Shown here piece by piece: positions 25,390-37,319 of a DNA stretch of 64,000 nt. The notes under the pieces were generated by a model. The model was given only the letters and a program-made list of their open reading frames with translations, searched no databases and was not told the origin of the DNA. The first letter of the stretch is position 1, and each line of letters starts with the position of its first letter. The stretch is from assembly GCA_945910005.1 (NCBI GenBank), contig OX246745.1:10100436-10164435 (forward strand), read 5' to 3'. The position numbers and the translations under genes were made by a program. This stretch comes from Isoperla grammatica. Lineage: Eukaryota > Arthropoda > Insecta > Plecoptera > Perlodidae.

Positions 25390-25690
25390 TTTGGTATTGA
25401 TTTATTTAAGAGCACTTATACCTATCTGAAACTCGAATTCTTTATAACCCTGCATCATTGTGTACAAATGTGTTAACGGTCAGTGACCGAAAATAATTAA
25501 TGCGTGAGTTAAAATTTTATTTAATTTTTTAATTTTTCGTTTTTGTTTTTTAGATTTTTTTGGCATTGATTTATTTAAGAGCACTTATACCTATCTGAAA
25601 CTCGAATTCTTCATAACTCTGCATCATTGTGTACACATAAGTTTACGGTCAGTGTCCGAAGATAATTAATACGTGAAACAGAATTTTAAA
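25390..25690 (+). repeat. 169-bp tandem duplication
   Basis: About 125 bp starting at TTGATTTATTTAAGAGCACT is repeated 169 bp later (copies start near 25395 and 25564) with few changes. A related diverged copy lies at 6860. Confidence 0.85.
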
Positions 25691-25694
25691 ATTT

Positions 25695-27285
25695 CTCCAG
25701 GCCAATAAATAAAATTGCCACATCGATTGTACATATAAAAACGAATAAGAGAAACCCATGTTATCGAATTAAAAATTAAATTTACCGTTTTGGTCTAAAC
25801 CGCTAGGTTATAATTAATTATTTCAGTGCGGGAATGGCAGAATTATGCATGTATTGAGTTACATTGCAGCCCAGAAGTTACCATTTTTATCATGGCCTCA
25901 CTCAGCACGTAGTCGAAATAAACGCACGTATTAATTAATTAATTACTTAATTGCCATGTACAATAGTTACAAAACATGTTCAGTTAACTTCGTGCTAAAT
26001 AATGTTTTCATCCTTGAATAAATTAAAATTATATAACACTTTTCCTTAAAGTGTTCCAACTGTCCCGTGATGCTCGCCTACAATGTTGTATTGCTATTAT
26101 TATACCAAATAACAAAAAGTAATAACGGTTAATACTACGTGTTGATTTTAAAAGAACAATATCGTTATATATAGTAATAGGCCTAAGTTTATTTATTATT
26201 GTATTTTCAATACGAGTTATAAATTACCCGGCTAAAGTGCTTCTGCTTATCCTTCATTGACAAGTACGTAACATAAATCTTCTCCCGTTAAGACCAGAAT
26301 CCCATGTGCACTCGATATAGACCATTGAAATGTGATCAGACTATACTTAAGAATGAGTGACACATCGCAATGGGCAATGATGAGTCTCCCCGGTGCACTT
26401 TTGATACCACGCTAGCCAATTCGTTTGCCATTACAGCTAAACCACTATTTAAGGTTAGATCCTTCTCAAACGGTCTATTTCTCAGGAAAATTCTAAAAAT
26501 TCATGGCATGTGGAACTGGTGAACCCGCAGACTAAGCGCGAACCGATTTAACTGTCTATGCAGTGAAGCGAGACATGTTTATATTATCTAGTTAGACGAT
26601 TATCGTACGGAAACATTGGTTTAAGCGCATGTTTTTTTTTTTCATGTTTTAGTTTCCTACTTGGTGCTGGATTTTATGAACTCCCTAGGTTATAAACTTG
26701 AATTTGACAATTTATCAAAATGTGTTAATTCTTAAACAAGAAAACGCACCATTTAAAATTAAATGAAAATGTATGGTTGTTTATTTTCACTTTGTTAATT
26801 TTATGTAATTATTTTATGTAACAATCACTGTAACTATTCAAACTACACATGTCATTATTTCTTCATTTATTCTTATTTTGTTCAAAAGTACATTGAATTC
26901 ATTCCTAGCTAAATTTTACTGTATATATTATTTATAATTGTTCTTTGAATGACCACATCTCTGAAGATTTCTTTCCTTCCATGTCCATAAAACCAACGTA
27001 TCCTTATGTATGTTTCATTGTTTCTATATTCAACAATTATTAACCACATTTATAATGTTAGCAAATAACCCAATTTTAATACCTACTGGCTGGGTTATAA
27101 TTACTGTCACTTTATCGACATGAAGGTCAAAATGAAAGAAATGTGACATTAAAAGCTTTTTTAGAACATGGAATACTCACCAGCAATACTAAGATCCATG
27201 CATTTTACCTCCGTTGACCAACATCAATTGATTTTGAACAATTTTCTACCATGATAAATATCTACCAATATTGGTTCTCATTCAG
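25695..27285. other. Non-coding stretch
   Basis: AT-rich sequence without recognisable gene or bounded repeat. Confidence 0.5.
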
Positions 27286-27289
27286 GAAC

Positions 27290-27785
27290 GTTTGTGGGCG
27301 TGCGCACAATAACTCACCAAAGTTTTATTGCAATCGGATGAATAATAATAAAACGCATTATTGCATTTTGGTGGCTCAGTGGGGTTTGAGGGGGGTTGGG
27401 GGGGGGAGGTAATCATTCAGAAACCTTAGCGAGCGTGCATACACTAACTCACCAAAATTGTATCATAGTCGGATGAATAGTTTAGAAAAGCATTATTGCA
27501 TATTGGTGTCACAGTGGGGGTGGTGGTGAGGGGTGGCGGGGAGGGGGTTGTAATCATTCAGAAACCTTAGCGGGCGTGCATACATTTACTCACCAAAATT
27601 TTATCGCAGTCGGATGAATGGTTTAGGAAAGCATTATTGCATTTTGGTGTCTCAGTGTGGGTGGGGGGTGAGGGTGGGGGGGGGTTGGGGGGGGGGGGGG
27701 TTGTTATCATCCAGAAACCATCGCGGGCGTGCGCACAACAACTCACCAAAGTTTCATCGCAATTGGATGAATGGTGTAGTAATGT
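27290..27785 (+). repeat. Four tandem LINE-tail-like units ahead of an ACAT array
   Basis: The sequence GTGCGCACAACAACTCACCA followed by AAGTTTCATCGCAAT and GGATGAATGG recurs four times, with ACTCACC at 27312, 27447, 27588 and 27741 (spacings 135, 141, 153 bp). The wording (CCAAA.TTT.ATCGCAATCGG) is that of 3' ends of RTE-type LINEs and their SINEs, which often end in ACAT repeats as here. G-rich runs of variable length separate the units and explain the spacing differences. Confidence 0.65.
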
Positions 27786-27790
27786 ATAAA

Positions 27791-28193
27791 CACATACATA
27801 CATACATACATACATACATACATACATACATACATACATACATACATACATACATACATACATACATACATACATACATACATACATACATACATACATA
27901 CATACATACATACATACATACATACATACATACATACATACATACATACATACATACATACATACATACATACATACATACATACATACATACATACATA
28001 CATACATACATACATACATACATACATACATACATACATACATACATACATACATACATACATACATACATACATACATACATACATACATACATACATA
28101 CATACATACATACATACATACATACATACATACATACATACATACATACATACATACATACATACATACATACATACATACATACATACACAT
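27791..28193. repeat. (ACAT)n microsatellite, about 400 bp
   Basis: About 100 essentially perfect CATA units. All frames stay open, giving Thr-Tyr-Ile-His or Met-Tyr-Val-Cys artefact frames. It directly follows the LINE-tail-like unit, so it is probably an expanded retroposon tail. Confidence 0.98.
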
Positions 28194-28285
28194 ACTGCGG
28201 ACATATTGCGTTTTGAAAAAAAGCTCCACAAATGCAAGACAAACGACAGCCTAGTGAATTATGTGCTACAGAGAGTTTTCTAAGT

Positions 28286-28311
28286 CAGTGGTTCTCAACC
28301 GGTGGTCCGCC
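28286..28311 (+). mobile_element. hAT-type transposon terminus (single end)
   Basis: CAGTGGTTCTCAACC is the classic terminal motif of many hAT elements. I found no matching inverted end downstream, so this is a truncated or solo end. Confidence 0.5.
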
Positions 28312-28732
28312 TGGATAATGAAATGGTTGTTAAATGGACTAGGCTTACTTTGAAATATGTACAATAAATTTAAACTTCCCGGTATGTTCGCGTAGCAGTG
28401 AAAAAGGCGTAGAGTGCTTGGTGGTGGCATTTGGAACTATCTTCTAGACTGCCAGCGCATTCTGTTGTTTTCTCGGCAATTAAATTAATAATGATGACGT
28501 AGTTTTTAATTGGAAATATTGTCAATACAACCAGTTTTAAAGTTATAGTAAGATGGGATTAAGTATTTAGAAGTATATTTTTCAAATAGAATTTTCACGT
28601 AGACATGTAGATAAATTGTTAAAATGAATTTTGTTAGGTTTTCAGTGGCCGCTACTCGCAAAGTCACACCTAGTTGTATATAAGCAAAATTTAGTTGCAT
28701 GTGTCTTGGGGGTCCGAGGTATTGGAGTCAAC

Positions 28733-28809
28733 ATGGTTGCAGCCCTTGGTCCCGATGTACTAATCATGCCAATAACATCGGGGCCAAGGTGCTGTGTGGC
28801 GACAACCAT
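28733..28809 (+). other. Pre-miRNA-like imperfect hairpin
   Basis: ATGGTTG pairs with CAACCAT, CAGC with GCTG, and CCTTGGTCCCGATGT with ACATCGGGGCCAAGG (one G-U in RNA), enclosing a 16-base loop. The right arm has a 1-base bulge and an 8-base asymmetric bulge. At 77 nt with 26 paired bases it has precursor-miRNA proportions. No known miRNA sequence is recognised; it could equally be a small foldback. Confidence 0.3.
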
Positions 28810-28858
28810 TGTGAAAAATGTCGCCAGCTTTCAATAGCTCCAACACTACTGTTAACTA

Positions 28859-28892
28859 GTCCTAGACCGATAGTCTCAAAGACAGTCTAGGA
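28859..28892 (+). other. 9-bp inverted repeat GTCCTAGAC / GTCTAGGAC
   Basis: Perfect 9-bp arms separated by 16 bases, 50 bp beyond the hairpin at 28733-28809. Role unknown. Confidence 0.5.
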
Positions 28893-29251
28893 CAAAACCC
28901 TTCAGCTCTCAATACCACTTTGACCTCCTTTTGCATCTGTGTGTATTTAATAAATGATCTGGAGACTTGTGTTAGTAAATTGTTAATGTTTAATATCATT
29001 ATTATTAACAAAGTAATTAGTTTAGTTTTATAAATTAACCAAAGCAGCTGCCTCAGGTTTATGAAAAGTTTTACCGCGTTGCAGTAGGCCTAGGCCTAGG
29101 CCTAGTCGTTTTGTAGCTGCCCAACATAATATTCAGCTCATAGCATGCGTGATTCTAGTCACATATCTCACAGGTACCGAAGATAATAATATAACAAATA
29201 ATTTATCCACGTTAAATAAATTTGGCAAATAAAATTGACCGTCTTTTGATT

Positions 29252-29815
29252 AGATGAGCGATAGCGAATCATTCCATACAACTCGATCGGCGCTTTGTTT
29301 GTTCGTTCGTGTGTGCGCTAAATTTTGTTCGTCGCGCACAGGTCGAACGACTTCACGGATTTTGCTGAAATTTTAGGTCAACACCCGTGACCACTAACCT
29401 CGATGCAAGTAACATAATCAGCCAAATCCGTCAAGATGCCAACATACAAAAAATTAATTACTGAAAACAATTGTTCGTCGCGCACAGGCCAAACAGCTTG
29501 ACGAATTTGACTGAAATTTTCGATCAACACTCGTGACTACTAAACTCGATGTTGTTAGCATAACCAACAAAATTTGTTTAGATGCCAACCTACAAACAAT
29601 TAATTATTGAAAACAATCCCGTATTTTTTTTAATCAAACCTTATAGACAGATTTTAATAAATTTTTATATTTATGTACACACTAACAAGGTCGACACCGG
29701 ATACAAGTTTGGGAATTGTAACTTCAACCGCCTATTAGTAAAAAAATATTTAGTTTTCTAATTACGGGAATTCATATTGTTTGATGTATTGAAAAAAATC
29801 GCTCATCTAGCAACG
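29252..29815. mobile_element. Possible repeat element with an internal duplication of about 145 bp
   Basis: TAGATGAGCGAT at the left and its complement ATCGCTCATCTA at the right bound a segment of about 560 bp. Inside, TTGTTCGTCGCGCACAGG starts two tandem copies (near 29325 and 29472), each followed by a GACTGAAATTTT-like block and ending AATTAATTA.TGAAAACAAT. The inner copies resemble retroposon 3' regions. Short termini make the call tentative. Confidence 0.4.
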
Positions 29816-31023
29816 CGGAGCGTTTTCCTAGTATTATCTGATTCACTAGGTCCGATGGTTATAAGAACAGCCTGGTGCCCCCATACCCGGCCAAACAGTC
29901 ATCTCTAACAGTTGACAGCAATGATCGCAAGAACATAAAAATAATGCCATACGCAAAAGAATTTATCAGTGGATGTTTCTGCGTATTTTAAATAATTGTT
30001 TTAATTGTATATGTGTGTTTCACAAGCCAAATGCAAAATTTAAATCAACCGTAAATATTATAAGTTAAACTAAAGCGTTCATTAATCATCCTCATGAATA
30101 GCAACTAAAGCAGCCCCTGCGAAATATGTATTCTTTGATTCTTAAACTCTCGCACTTTCAGTGGAAACGACGGGTCATGTAGAGGTGTTTGTTTTTCGCG
30201 GACCGCGAAATCGCGAAAAGTTTTGATAAAGAAGGGGGAGATAAACAAAGTGTGTATCTGTTGATAGCCACCTTAAAAACATTAAAATTTCACCGCGAAA
30301 ATTCGCGAAATCCGTCAATTTCCAGTCATAACATCGAAATTTGTATTAAAGAGCAAAATTACACGAAATCTCGATTGTCTTTAATTTATTATAAACATTT
30401 TTAACAAATTTAAATTTATTATTACAGTCAAACGTCATTACAACACAATCGTGGGGACCTAATATTTTTTCATTGTAATAATGATTTCGTTAATAAGATC
30501 AACGATTTATTTTTGCTGAAATTCGGCGTCAAGCAGAGCAAACGAGTACAATTCTGAGGGATTTTACGTGACGGACAAGAAGATTCTTATGTGTTGTGAT
30601 TGCCGCCTTTAATTCGACCGTAAAGACACACTAGACAAACACAGGTAATGGTAATGTTAATACACTTCGTATTAACTAGTAATAGTTTGAACATACAATC
30701 AAATAAATTAAATAACTTTAATTTTTTTTTTTTATTTAAACATGTTTCTGGTGAAATTTACTGTAGAAAATCTCCCAAAAATCATAACACCGCCATAACA
30801 TCGAAATAATTAAATCTTTAAACGTAATTTAAGAAAACATAACACCATTTACAAACACCTCTAGTCATAAGAAATCCACTTTGTACTTCATTCAGTGGCT
30901 GCCACATGTTGGACTATCAAAAACATTTTTTTAAATGCAAAAAACACAATTTTATTTTTTTAAACAAATTGCAATCCAACGCAGGACTGTTGTTATTGGT
31001 CAACAGTTGAGTGCCAAGTATTT

Positions 31024-31546
31024 CGCACGCACAATCACGCGTGTCACGGCTCACGCGTAAGCTGAATATCCTGCACAGTCACTCACGCGCACAATCACGC
31101 GTGTCACGACTCACGCGTAAGCTGAATATCCTGCACAGTCACTCACGCGCACAATCACGCGTGTCCTGCACAGTCACTCACTCGCACAATCACGCGTGTC
31201 ACGACTCACGCGTAAGCTGAATATCCTGCACAGTCACTCACACGCACAATCACGCGTGTCACGACTCACGCGTAAGCTGAATATCCTGCACAGTCACTCA
31301 CGCGCACAATCACGCGTGTCACGACTCACGCGTAAGCTGAATATCCTGCACAGTCACTCACACGCACAATCACGCGTGTCACGACTCACGCGTAAGCTGA
31401 ATATCCTGCACAGTCACTCACGCGCACAATCACGCGTGTCACGACTCACGCGTAAGCTGAATATCCTGCACAGTCACTCACACGCACAATCACGCGTGTC
31501 ACGACTCACGCGTAAGCTAAATATCCTGCACAGTTACTCACGCGCG
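31024..31546. repeat. 60-bp minisatellite with alternating 120-bp structure
   Basis: About eight 60-bp units built on CACGCGTGTCACGACTCACG and TAAGCTGAATATCCTGCACA, with one internally truncated unit at about 31163-31180. From about 31220 the units alternate CACACGCAC and CACGCGCAC, giving a 120-bp higher-order repeat. The 60-bp period keeps one frame open (SRVSRLTRKLNILHSHS repeated), which is probably an artefact of length. Confidence 0.95.
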
Positions 31547-31559
31547 CGACTCACGGCCC

Positions 31560-32760
31560 GAGCTCTCCTTTAGTCCCCAGTCCACTTCGATACGTACAAG
31601 TCTAGACATGTTTATTGGCTACCGCAAACATGGGTGTCTCCTTCTAGTTAGCTGTCATTATCGTTTCGAACAACTTGTTTTGCGTAAAGTACTCACGTAG
31701 TCTATTAGGACACGTTGCAGCGTACTGATACTCTTAATTACATGCTACACGCGCTGGCCAAGTTGCCATACGATTATCATGCGTACAAACCACATTGTTT
31801 TGTGTTCTAACTATTACCGTTGGATAAACAGAAATCGATCTTGTCCTATTCGATTAAATTGCCCAAGTTTAAAACACTTGCATGAGCAATTATATTATCA
31901 TAATATAACCAAAGCGAGTCGAGTATAGAATGCATAGGGGATTTCGCTCAAAGTCTAAATTCTGTATTCCCAATGATGAATAATTTATGGATTGAAATCT
32001 GAGCTAAGTGGGTTAGTAGCTAATGCGCTCGTACGACTAACCTAGAATTGAGGTTTTAAATCGTTCCCTTATATATCCCTGGAGATGTAAGTAAACATAT
32101 TCTCGTTTTGCTTCATAAAGATTTTTTTTATTTTTTTCTTTTATCAATGTAATGTTAGTGCATTTATTTTCTTTTTGTTTAACGACGTTACATCTCCGGG
32201 CTAATGGAGGTAGCGTTAGTCGTTAAGTGTACCAATTAACTCGGGTGCAATAGCGGCATCGACTGGCCACCCCACCGTTATATATATACTTTCCTCCACC
32301 TTAGTTGTCGATATGTCTCTAGCGCGTTCGTTCAATTTGCCTCATTTCTCATTCCGACTGGAAATACTTTCAATGAAGATATATTTACTCTGCACAGTTT
32401 CAATTGAAACGAGAAATAATCACCACGAGGGAATAATGGAAACCCCATTAGGATATTGTCTGGGCAGGCGCGGAGTTGTTTCAGGTCATTTCTCGTTCCT
32501 TGGCACTCGTCAAGCCAAACGAGAACGTCATCAATGAAAAGACAAATTTAAATAATTGGCGCAAGATGTCTAGGCCTATGCATCTTGCGGAGGATAATTA
32601 TTTTATGACGGGTCCCAGACTGAGAGAACGAACCCGCACCTCCCCAAAAAACACATTTCCGGGAATGAATTCTCATGAAATATCCCGTAATCTATGGCGA
32701 CATCATCTGTTTTACATCATCTAGAATTTAACGTAAAAGTGAAATTTCAAGTTCTCCTTG
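31560..32760. other. Non-coding stretch
   Basis: No supported gene. A decayed tRNA-like head may lie at about 32006-32068 (GGGTTAGTAGCTAATGCGC, then a poor B box), too eroded to call. Confidence 0.45.
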
Positions 32761-32763
32761 AAT

Positions 32764-32975
32764 GAGTCAATAAGGCCCGGTTCACTGTACAGCCTCGGAG
32801 CAGCATCAACATTGTGTGAGTCAATGAGGTTCACTGTACAGCCTCGTAGCTGCATCACCATTGTGTGAGTCATGAGGCCCGGTTCACTGTACAGCCTCGG
32901 AGCTACATCAACATTGTGTGAGTCATGAGGCCCGGTTCACTGTATAGCCTCGAGCTACATCAACATCGTGCGGCG
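32764..32975. repeat. Minisatellite of four 49-54-bp units
   Basis: Units start TGTGTGAGTCAATGAGGCCC or close variants, then GGTTCACTGTACAGCCTCG and GCATCAACATT. Lengths vary by small deletions. Confidence 0.9.
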
Positions 32976-32999
32976 AGGGGAAAAAACGAAACTAAATTT

Positions 33000-34915
33000 G
33001 AATAATGTACTATTACCTAATTGATGTAGAGGCTTATCAAATAAAGAGGTTTCGAAAATGGAGAAAGTTTTAAACTCACACACAAAAGTAAGAAGAAGCT
33101 TGATAAATTAGTTTCTGGGGAATAATACAATTTCTACACATTTGTTAATGTACTGAACGAGGTAGGTTAGTCACCGAAATTGTTGCCACTAATATTACGT
33201 CGCAAAGTAAGGAAGAAACTACATAATTATCATGTTATCTCTCTCAGGTTTCCATATTAAACCTCATAATGTTGCTTAATTTCACTGCAAACAAATGTGT
33301 AGTGTATATTCCGCCTTGCATCATTACTGTGGCAACTTGGCTGCTTTTAACAACTCCCACTTAAGCGCCACCAAAGGAGTTAAACATGTTTTAATGTCGA
33401 AATCTTGAACAATATCAACCTTATGAAACATGATATTCGGTGTAGCTCAACATCTTTTAGTGGTTTGCAAAGTATTACAAAACATGGCAAAACTTACGAT
33501 CGCAATTAATGAAAGTATTATTTCGATTTGTAATATATACATTGATCAAGTATCCACATTATATGTTCCAACGTCACTCACAACATCGCTTTTATTGTAA
33601 TCGGTACGATTTAGGTGTTTTAAATTAACATGGATCTAGTTGTATACTTGTCCAAAAACAATCGTATCGATGCATATGTCATGGACTAATAGTTGATGGT
33701 CAATCAGCGATCGGTATTTAAGATTGGGGCTAGCTTGTTCCAAATCACTGATCTCATCCCCTACTCATTAATAATGGGTATATCTCTCCTTAATACTGTG
33801 ACTAGGACTACCCTTTCATAGAGAGTACTGTCAGCTCGTAGCCCCCTCTCCCTCTCTCTCTATCTCTTTCTCTGTGTTTCACTGGGTGGCATTACGTTGT
33901 TCACCAGAAAAATAATTGGAATATTTTTGTTTATCTCCCCTTAAAGATCAAGCCAATTTTATCTCCAAAACATCTTTCAAGATTATTAAAGGACATTTAT
34001 TGGAATCCTCATTAGTTTTTGTATGCTCTGAATCAGAAGACATTTTGAAGCCTTATCGGTTTTCATTGCCAGTTCAATAATGGCGTTGAATAAAGCTCGA
34101 AGATGCGCGTTTGATATAATATAATTTCTTGCTACTTTCCGATATGTTCAAATAATTCGCAAATAAAAAGTGTCAAAATTACAAGGTATGGAATGTGACA
34201 GTCCAACTATTCAAGAAAGTATAATAAATTCTTCCTCGCATACTTTTGAACAATGAAAACTTTCTGGAACGCTTGGCATACTTAGCTGGAACATTCAAAT
34301 GGAAATAATCATTCCACGTTTGAATCAAGTTTCAAAATCCACAATTGAATGGAATCCTATTTCGTTTTTTTCTTTCAATTAGTGAAAAATGTATATTTGT
34401 ATAAACCTCAGGAAGTTTTACAATTTGCCTGCTATCTTCTATGTCTAATTTAGCGTAATTGCATATTAATAGTATGAGTACTGTAATAATAATAATATTT
34501 AGAATATCGCATTATCATTAACAGCTATTTTAAGTGTAATTATTGATTGTCATGGATGATATGTAATCATTTTTGAATACATTTAAATGTTTTCATAAAT
34601 TTCTCATTTTAGCACACTCGACCAAGTGTTATGGTCATCATTGTGCTAAAATTTTCGACTCCAATATTCTTTGAAAGAAATTTCTGACCTTTTATGAATT
34701 CTATGAAATACGTAACATTGCATTTTACTCAGGAATTCATTTCAAATATGATCGCAGTACTGTCGAATAAAACTCAATCTTACATGCCATAAATTTTATG
34801 AAATACCTATGTAACAATTGCATTTTTCTTGAGAATTTAGTTCAAATATGCATTTAAGATTATTCTTCAACATATATTGCTGTTATATATTGTAATACAT
34901 TTTAAGCATTTGTTA
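33000..34915. other. Non-coding stretch
   Basis: AT-rich; a weak tandem duplication around 34690-34860 (TATGAAATAC, TTGCATTTT blocks repeated about 115 bp apart). No gene recognised. Confidence 0.5.
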
Positions 34916-34925
34916 AAGAGGGTTC

Positions 34926-35318
34926 GGAAGTACTCATTTTACCCTTAAAACATGCGTCTAAACTTACACTCTTCACGCCTTAACCGATAAAAGGATTTCT
35001 CTCTAATTGTACGTCCTGAAATAAAAGTGTCAAATGTATGACTTTCATTACGAAAACACAAGATATTAATCTTAAAAGAGTATTTAAAAAATTATAGAAT
35101 ATATTATTTTGTACCCACTGAAACTGCATTGTGTACAAATTAACATATTTTATCATTTTGTAAATACTCTATCATGATGAATATCTGTTGTTTTCGTAGT
35201 GAAAGTCATCAACTTGATATTTTTATACTAGGACGTAAAGTAGGAGAGAAATCATACTATTGGTTTAGGCGTGAGGAGTGTAATATTAGACGCATGTTTT
35301 AGCGGTAGGTAGTCTTAA
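34926..35318. mobile_element. Long-TIR palindromic MITE
   Basis: Inverted arms of roughly 170 bp: TAAAACATGCGTCTAA, TTACACTC.TCACGCCT, GATTTCTCTC and ATGACTTTCA.TACGAAAAC on the left recur inverted on the right in the same order. TTAA lies near both ends (34913-34916, 35315-35318), but the outermost 20 bases align poorly, so the exact boundaries are uncertain. No ORF. Confidence 0.75.
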
Positions 35319-35837
35319 CACAAAATGAATAAATATTTCCACTTTTTCTTATATATACATGCGGGCTCCAATATTGCAAGTAAACAAAACCGCGTACAAT
35401 TGTGCACTGTCTCACTTGCCAGTCTTACCTAGGAGAGCACACACAGCGTGTTATTCCATGATTCCCATGCAAAATACACGGGAGGTACGCTAATCTAACA
35501 AAGCGTGTCTTTCAACTGGACCGGCACAAAATCTGTCCCATTGATTTAGGAAACTTTGTTGATAACTGGGCCTGCTGCATAATGGTCCATTAATTCAGGC
35601 CTGGCACCGAGACTGTAAGATGAGAATCTGGTCATGATTGTGGTATGCCTGACAGCTGGTATCCGCTGAACAGCCGCGTCAGCGCTCCCAACTATATGCG
35701 AGGAGTGTGAGAACGGAGGTATATATTCCGTTTCCATTTTTTTTCTCTTGCCTTTGCGTTTTTTTCATGCACACATGGCTAAATTCTTGAACTTGACTCG
35801 ACATCCGAATTGATTTGCTTTACTAGAAAAAGTAGAA

Positions 35838-35997
35838 AATGTCAATATATCTTGGTAATCGAAAAATTATTTACTTTTGATTTAAACAATTTGAGACTAA
35901 TTTCAATGTTAGGATATATTTATGAAAATGTCAATATATCTTGGCAATCGAAAAATTATTTAATTTTTAATTCAATCAATTTGAGTTGATAAGTATA
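35838..35997 (+). repeat. Tandem duplication, about 90-bp period
   Basis: AATGTCAATATATCTTGGTA followed by ATCGAAAAATTATTTA occurs at about 35838 and again at about 35928 with one change in the first part. Confidence 0.85.
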
Positions 35998-36592
35998 ACG
36001 TTTATGAATAAGTATTAAAAAGTTGTTTTGGAGACAAAACCCTTGTATGTAAATGTACACTTGTAAATGATGTCAATAAATAGAAATGTTGCTAACCGTG
36101 CACTTCTGTAGCGCCAAGTATAGGATGTGGATAAAGCAGTCGGACTGACTCGGATGCCTCAACATGACGGCGCCATATTAATGGAGCAATCATGAAGTAA
36201 ACCGGACATAAAAAGTCGCTCGGCGTATTGTTAATAAGAGCAATAAAAACTAAGTAGTGCCGCAGACTTCCCCAGCCGTTTATATAATAACAGGGTGAAT
36301 TTAGCAAAGTCCTACGAGGTTATACTCACTTAAAATGTCAGCAGTCCTAAAAGAGAATACTTCCTAGTCCGGCTGTTCATCCTGTATTTTGCTCACAGAA
36401 CACCGACAATTTAGTTAGTGCGTCAGAACTGGGCCCCAAAGGGAACGGCCTTAATATATTTAAGTATGAACTACGAAGTATGAACATATACGACCGATTA
36501 GTCACTACGTGACACAAGCGTACACAAGCGTAGGTACAAATCAAGAAATTACCTTAATGACATAGGCATTGTTTTGAGGCATGTGTAAAAGA

Positions 36593-37310
36593 CTAAGCCA
36601 GGTCACACGAGGTACGACTTGTGCAAGGTTTGAGTCAGGTCACACGAGGTAAGACCTATGTAAGGTTGAGTCAGGTCACACGAGGTACAATCTATGCAAG
36701 GTTTGAGTCAGGTCACACGAGGTAAGACCTATGTAAGGTTGAGTCAGGTCACACGAGGTACGACGTATGCAAGGTTGAGTCAGGTCACACGAGGTACGAC
36801 TTGTGCAAGGTTTGAGCCAGGTCACACGAGGATGCAAGGTTGAACCAGGTCACACGAGGTACAATCTATGCAAGGATGAGTCAGGTCACACGTGGTGGTT
36901 GAGCCAGGTCATACGAGGATGCAAGGTTGAGCCAGGTCACACGAGGATGTAGGTTGAGCCAGGTCACACGAGGATGCAAGGTTGAGCCAGGTCACACGAG
37001 GATGCAAGGTTGAGCCAGGTTACACGAGGATGCAAGGTTGAGCCAGGTCACACGAGGATGCAAGGGTGAGCCAGGTCACACGTGGATGCAAGGTTGAGCC
37101 AGGTCACACGAGGATGCAAGGTTGAGCCAGGTCACACGAGATGCAAGGTTGAGCCAGGTCACACGAGGATGCAAGGTTGAGCCAGGTCACACGAGGATGC
37201 AAGGGTGAGCCAGGTCACACGAGGATGCAAGGTTGAGCCAGGTCACACGAGATGCAAGGTTGAGCCAGGTCACACGAGGATGCAAGGTTGAGCCAGGTCA
37301 CACGAGACGA
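36593..37310. repeat. 28-bp minisatellite with an AGGTCA half-site per unit
   Basis: The right part is built of 28-bp units GAGCCAGGTCACACGAGGAT + GCAAGGTT. The left part has longer variants (about 36-37 bp) with an added ACGACTTGTGCAA or AAGACCTATGTAA segment. Two units lack one G (CACGAGATGC) about 115 bp apart, suggesting that blocks of several units were duplicated. Each unit carries AGGTCA, the nuclear-receptor half-site. Confidence 0.95.
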
Positions 37311-37319
37311 AGTCTCAGG

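Noticed and set aside
27567..28242. Long open frames of 160-220 codons across the ACAT array on both strands
   Set aside because: They exist only because the tetranucleotide repeat contains no stop in any frame; the flanks show no coding signal.
29085..29106. Telomere-like TAGGCC repeats
   Set aside because: Only about three and a half units of a palindromic hexamer; not a telomeric motif.
31011..31573. Repeat-protein-like frames over the 60-bp minisatellite
   Set aside because: The 60-bp period keeps a frame open by arithmetic; the array is broken by a truncated unit and has no signal peptide, start context or flanking exons.
36593..37310. CRISPR-like regular spacing
   Set aside because: Units are contiguous tandem copies with no unique spacers, in a eukaryotic context.
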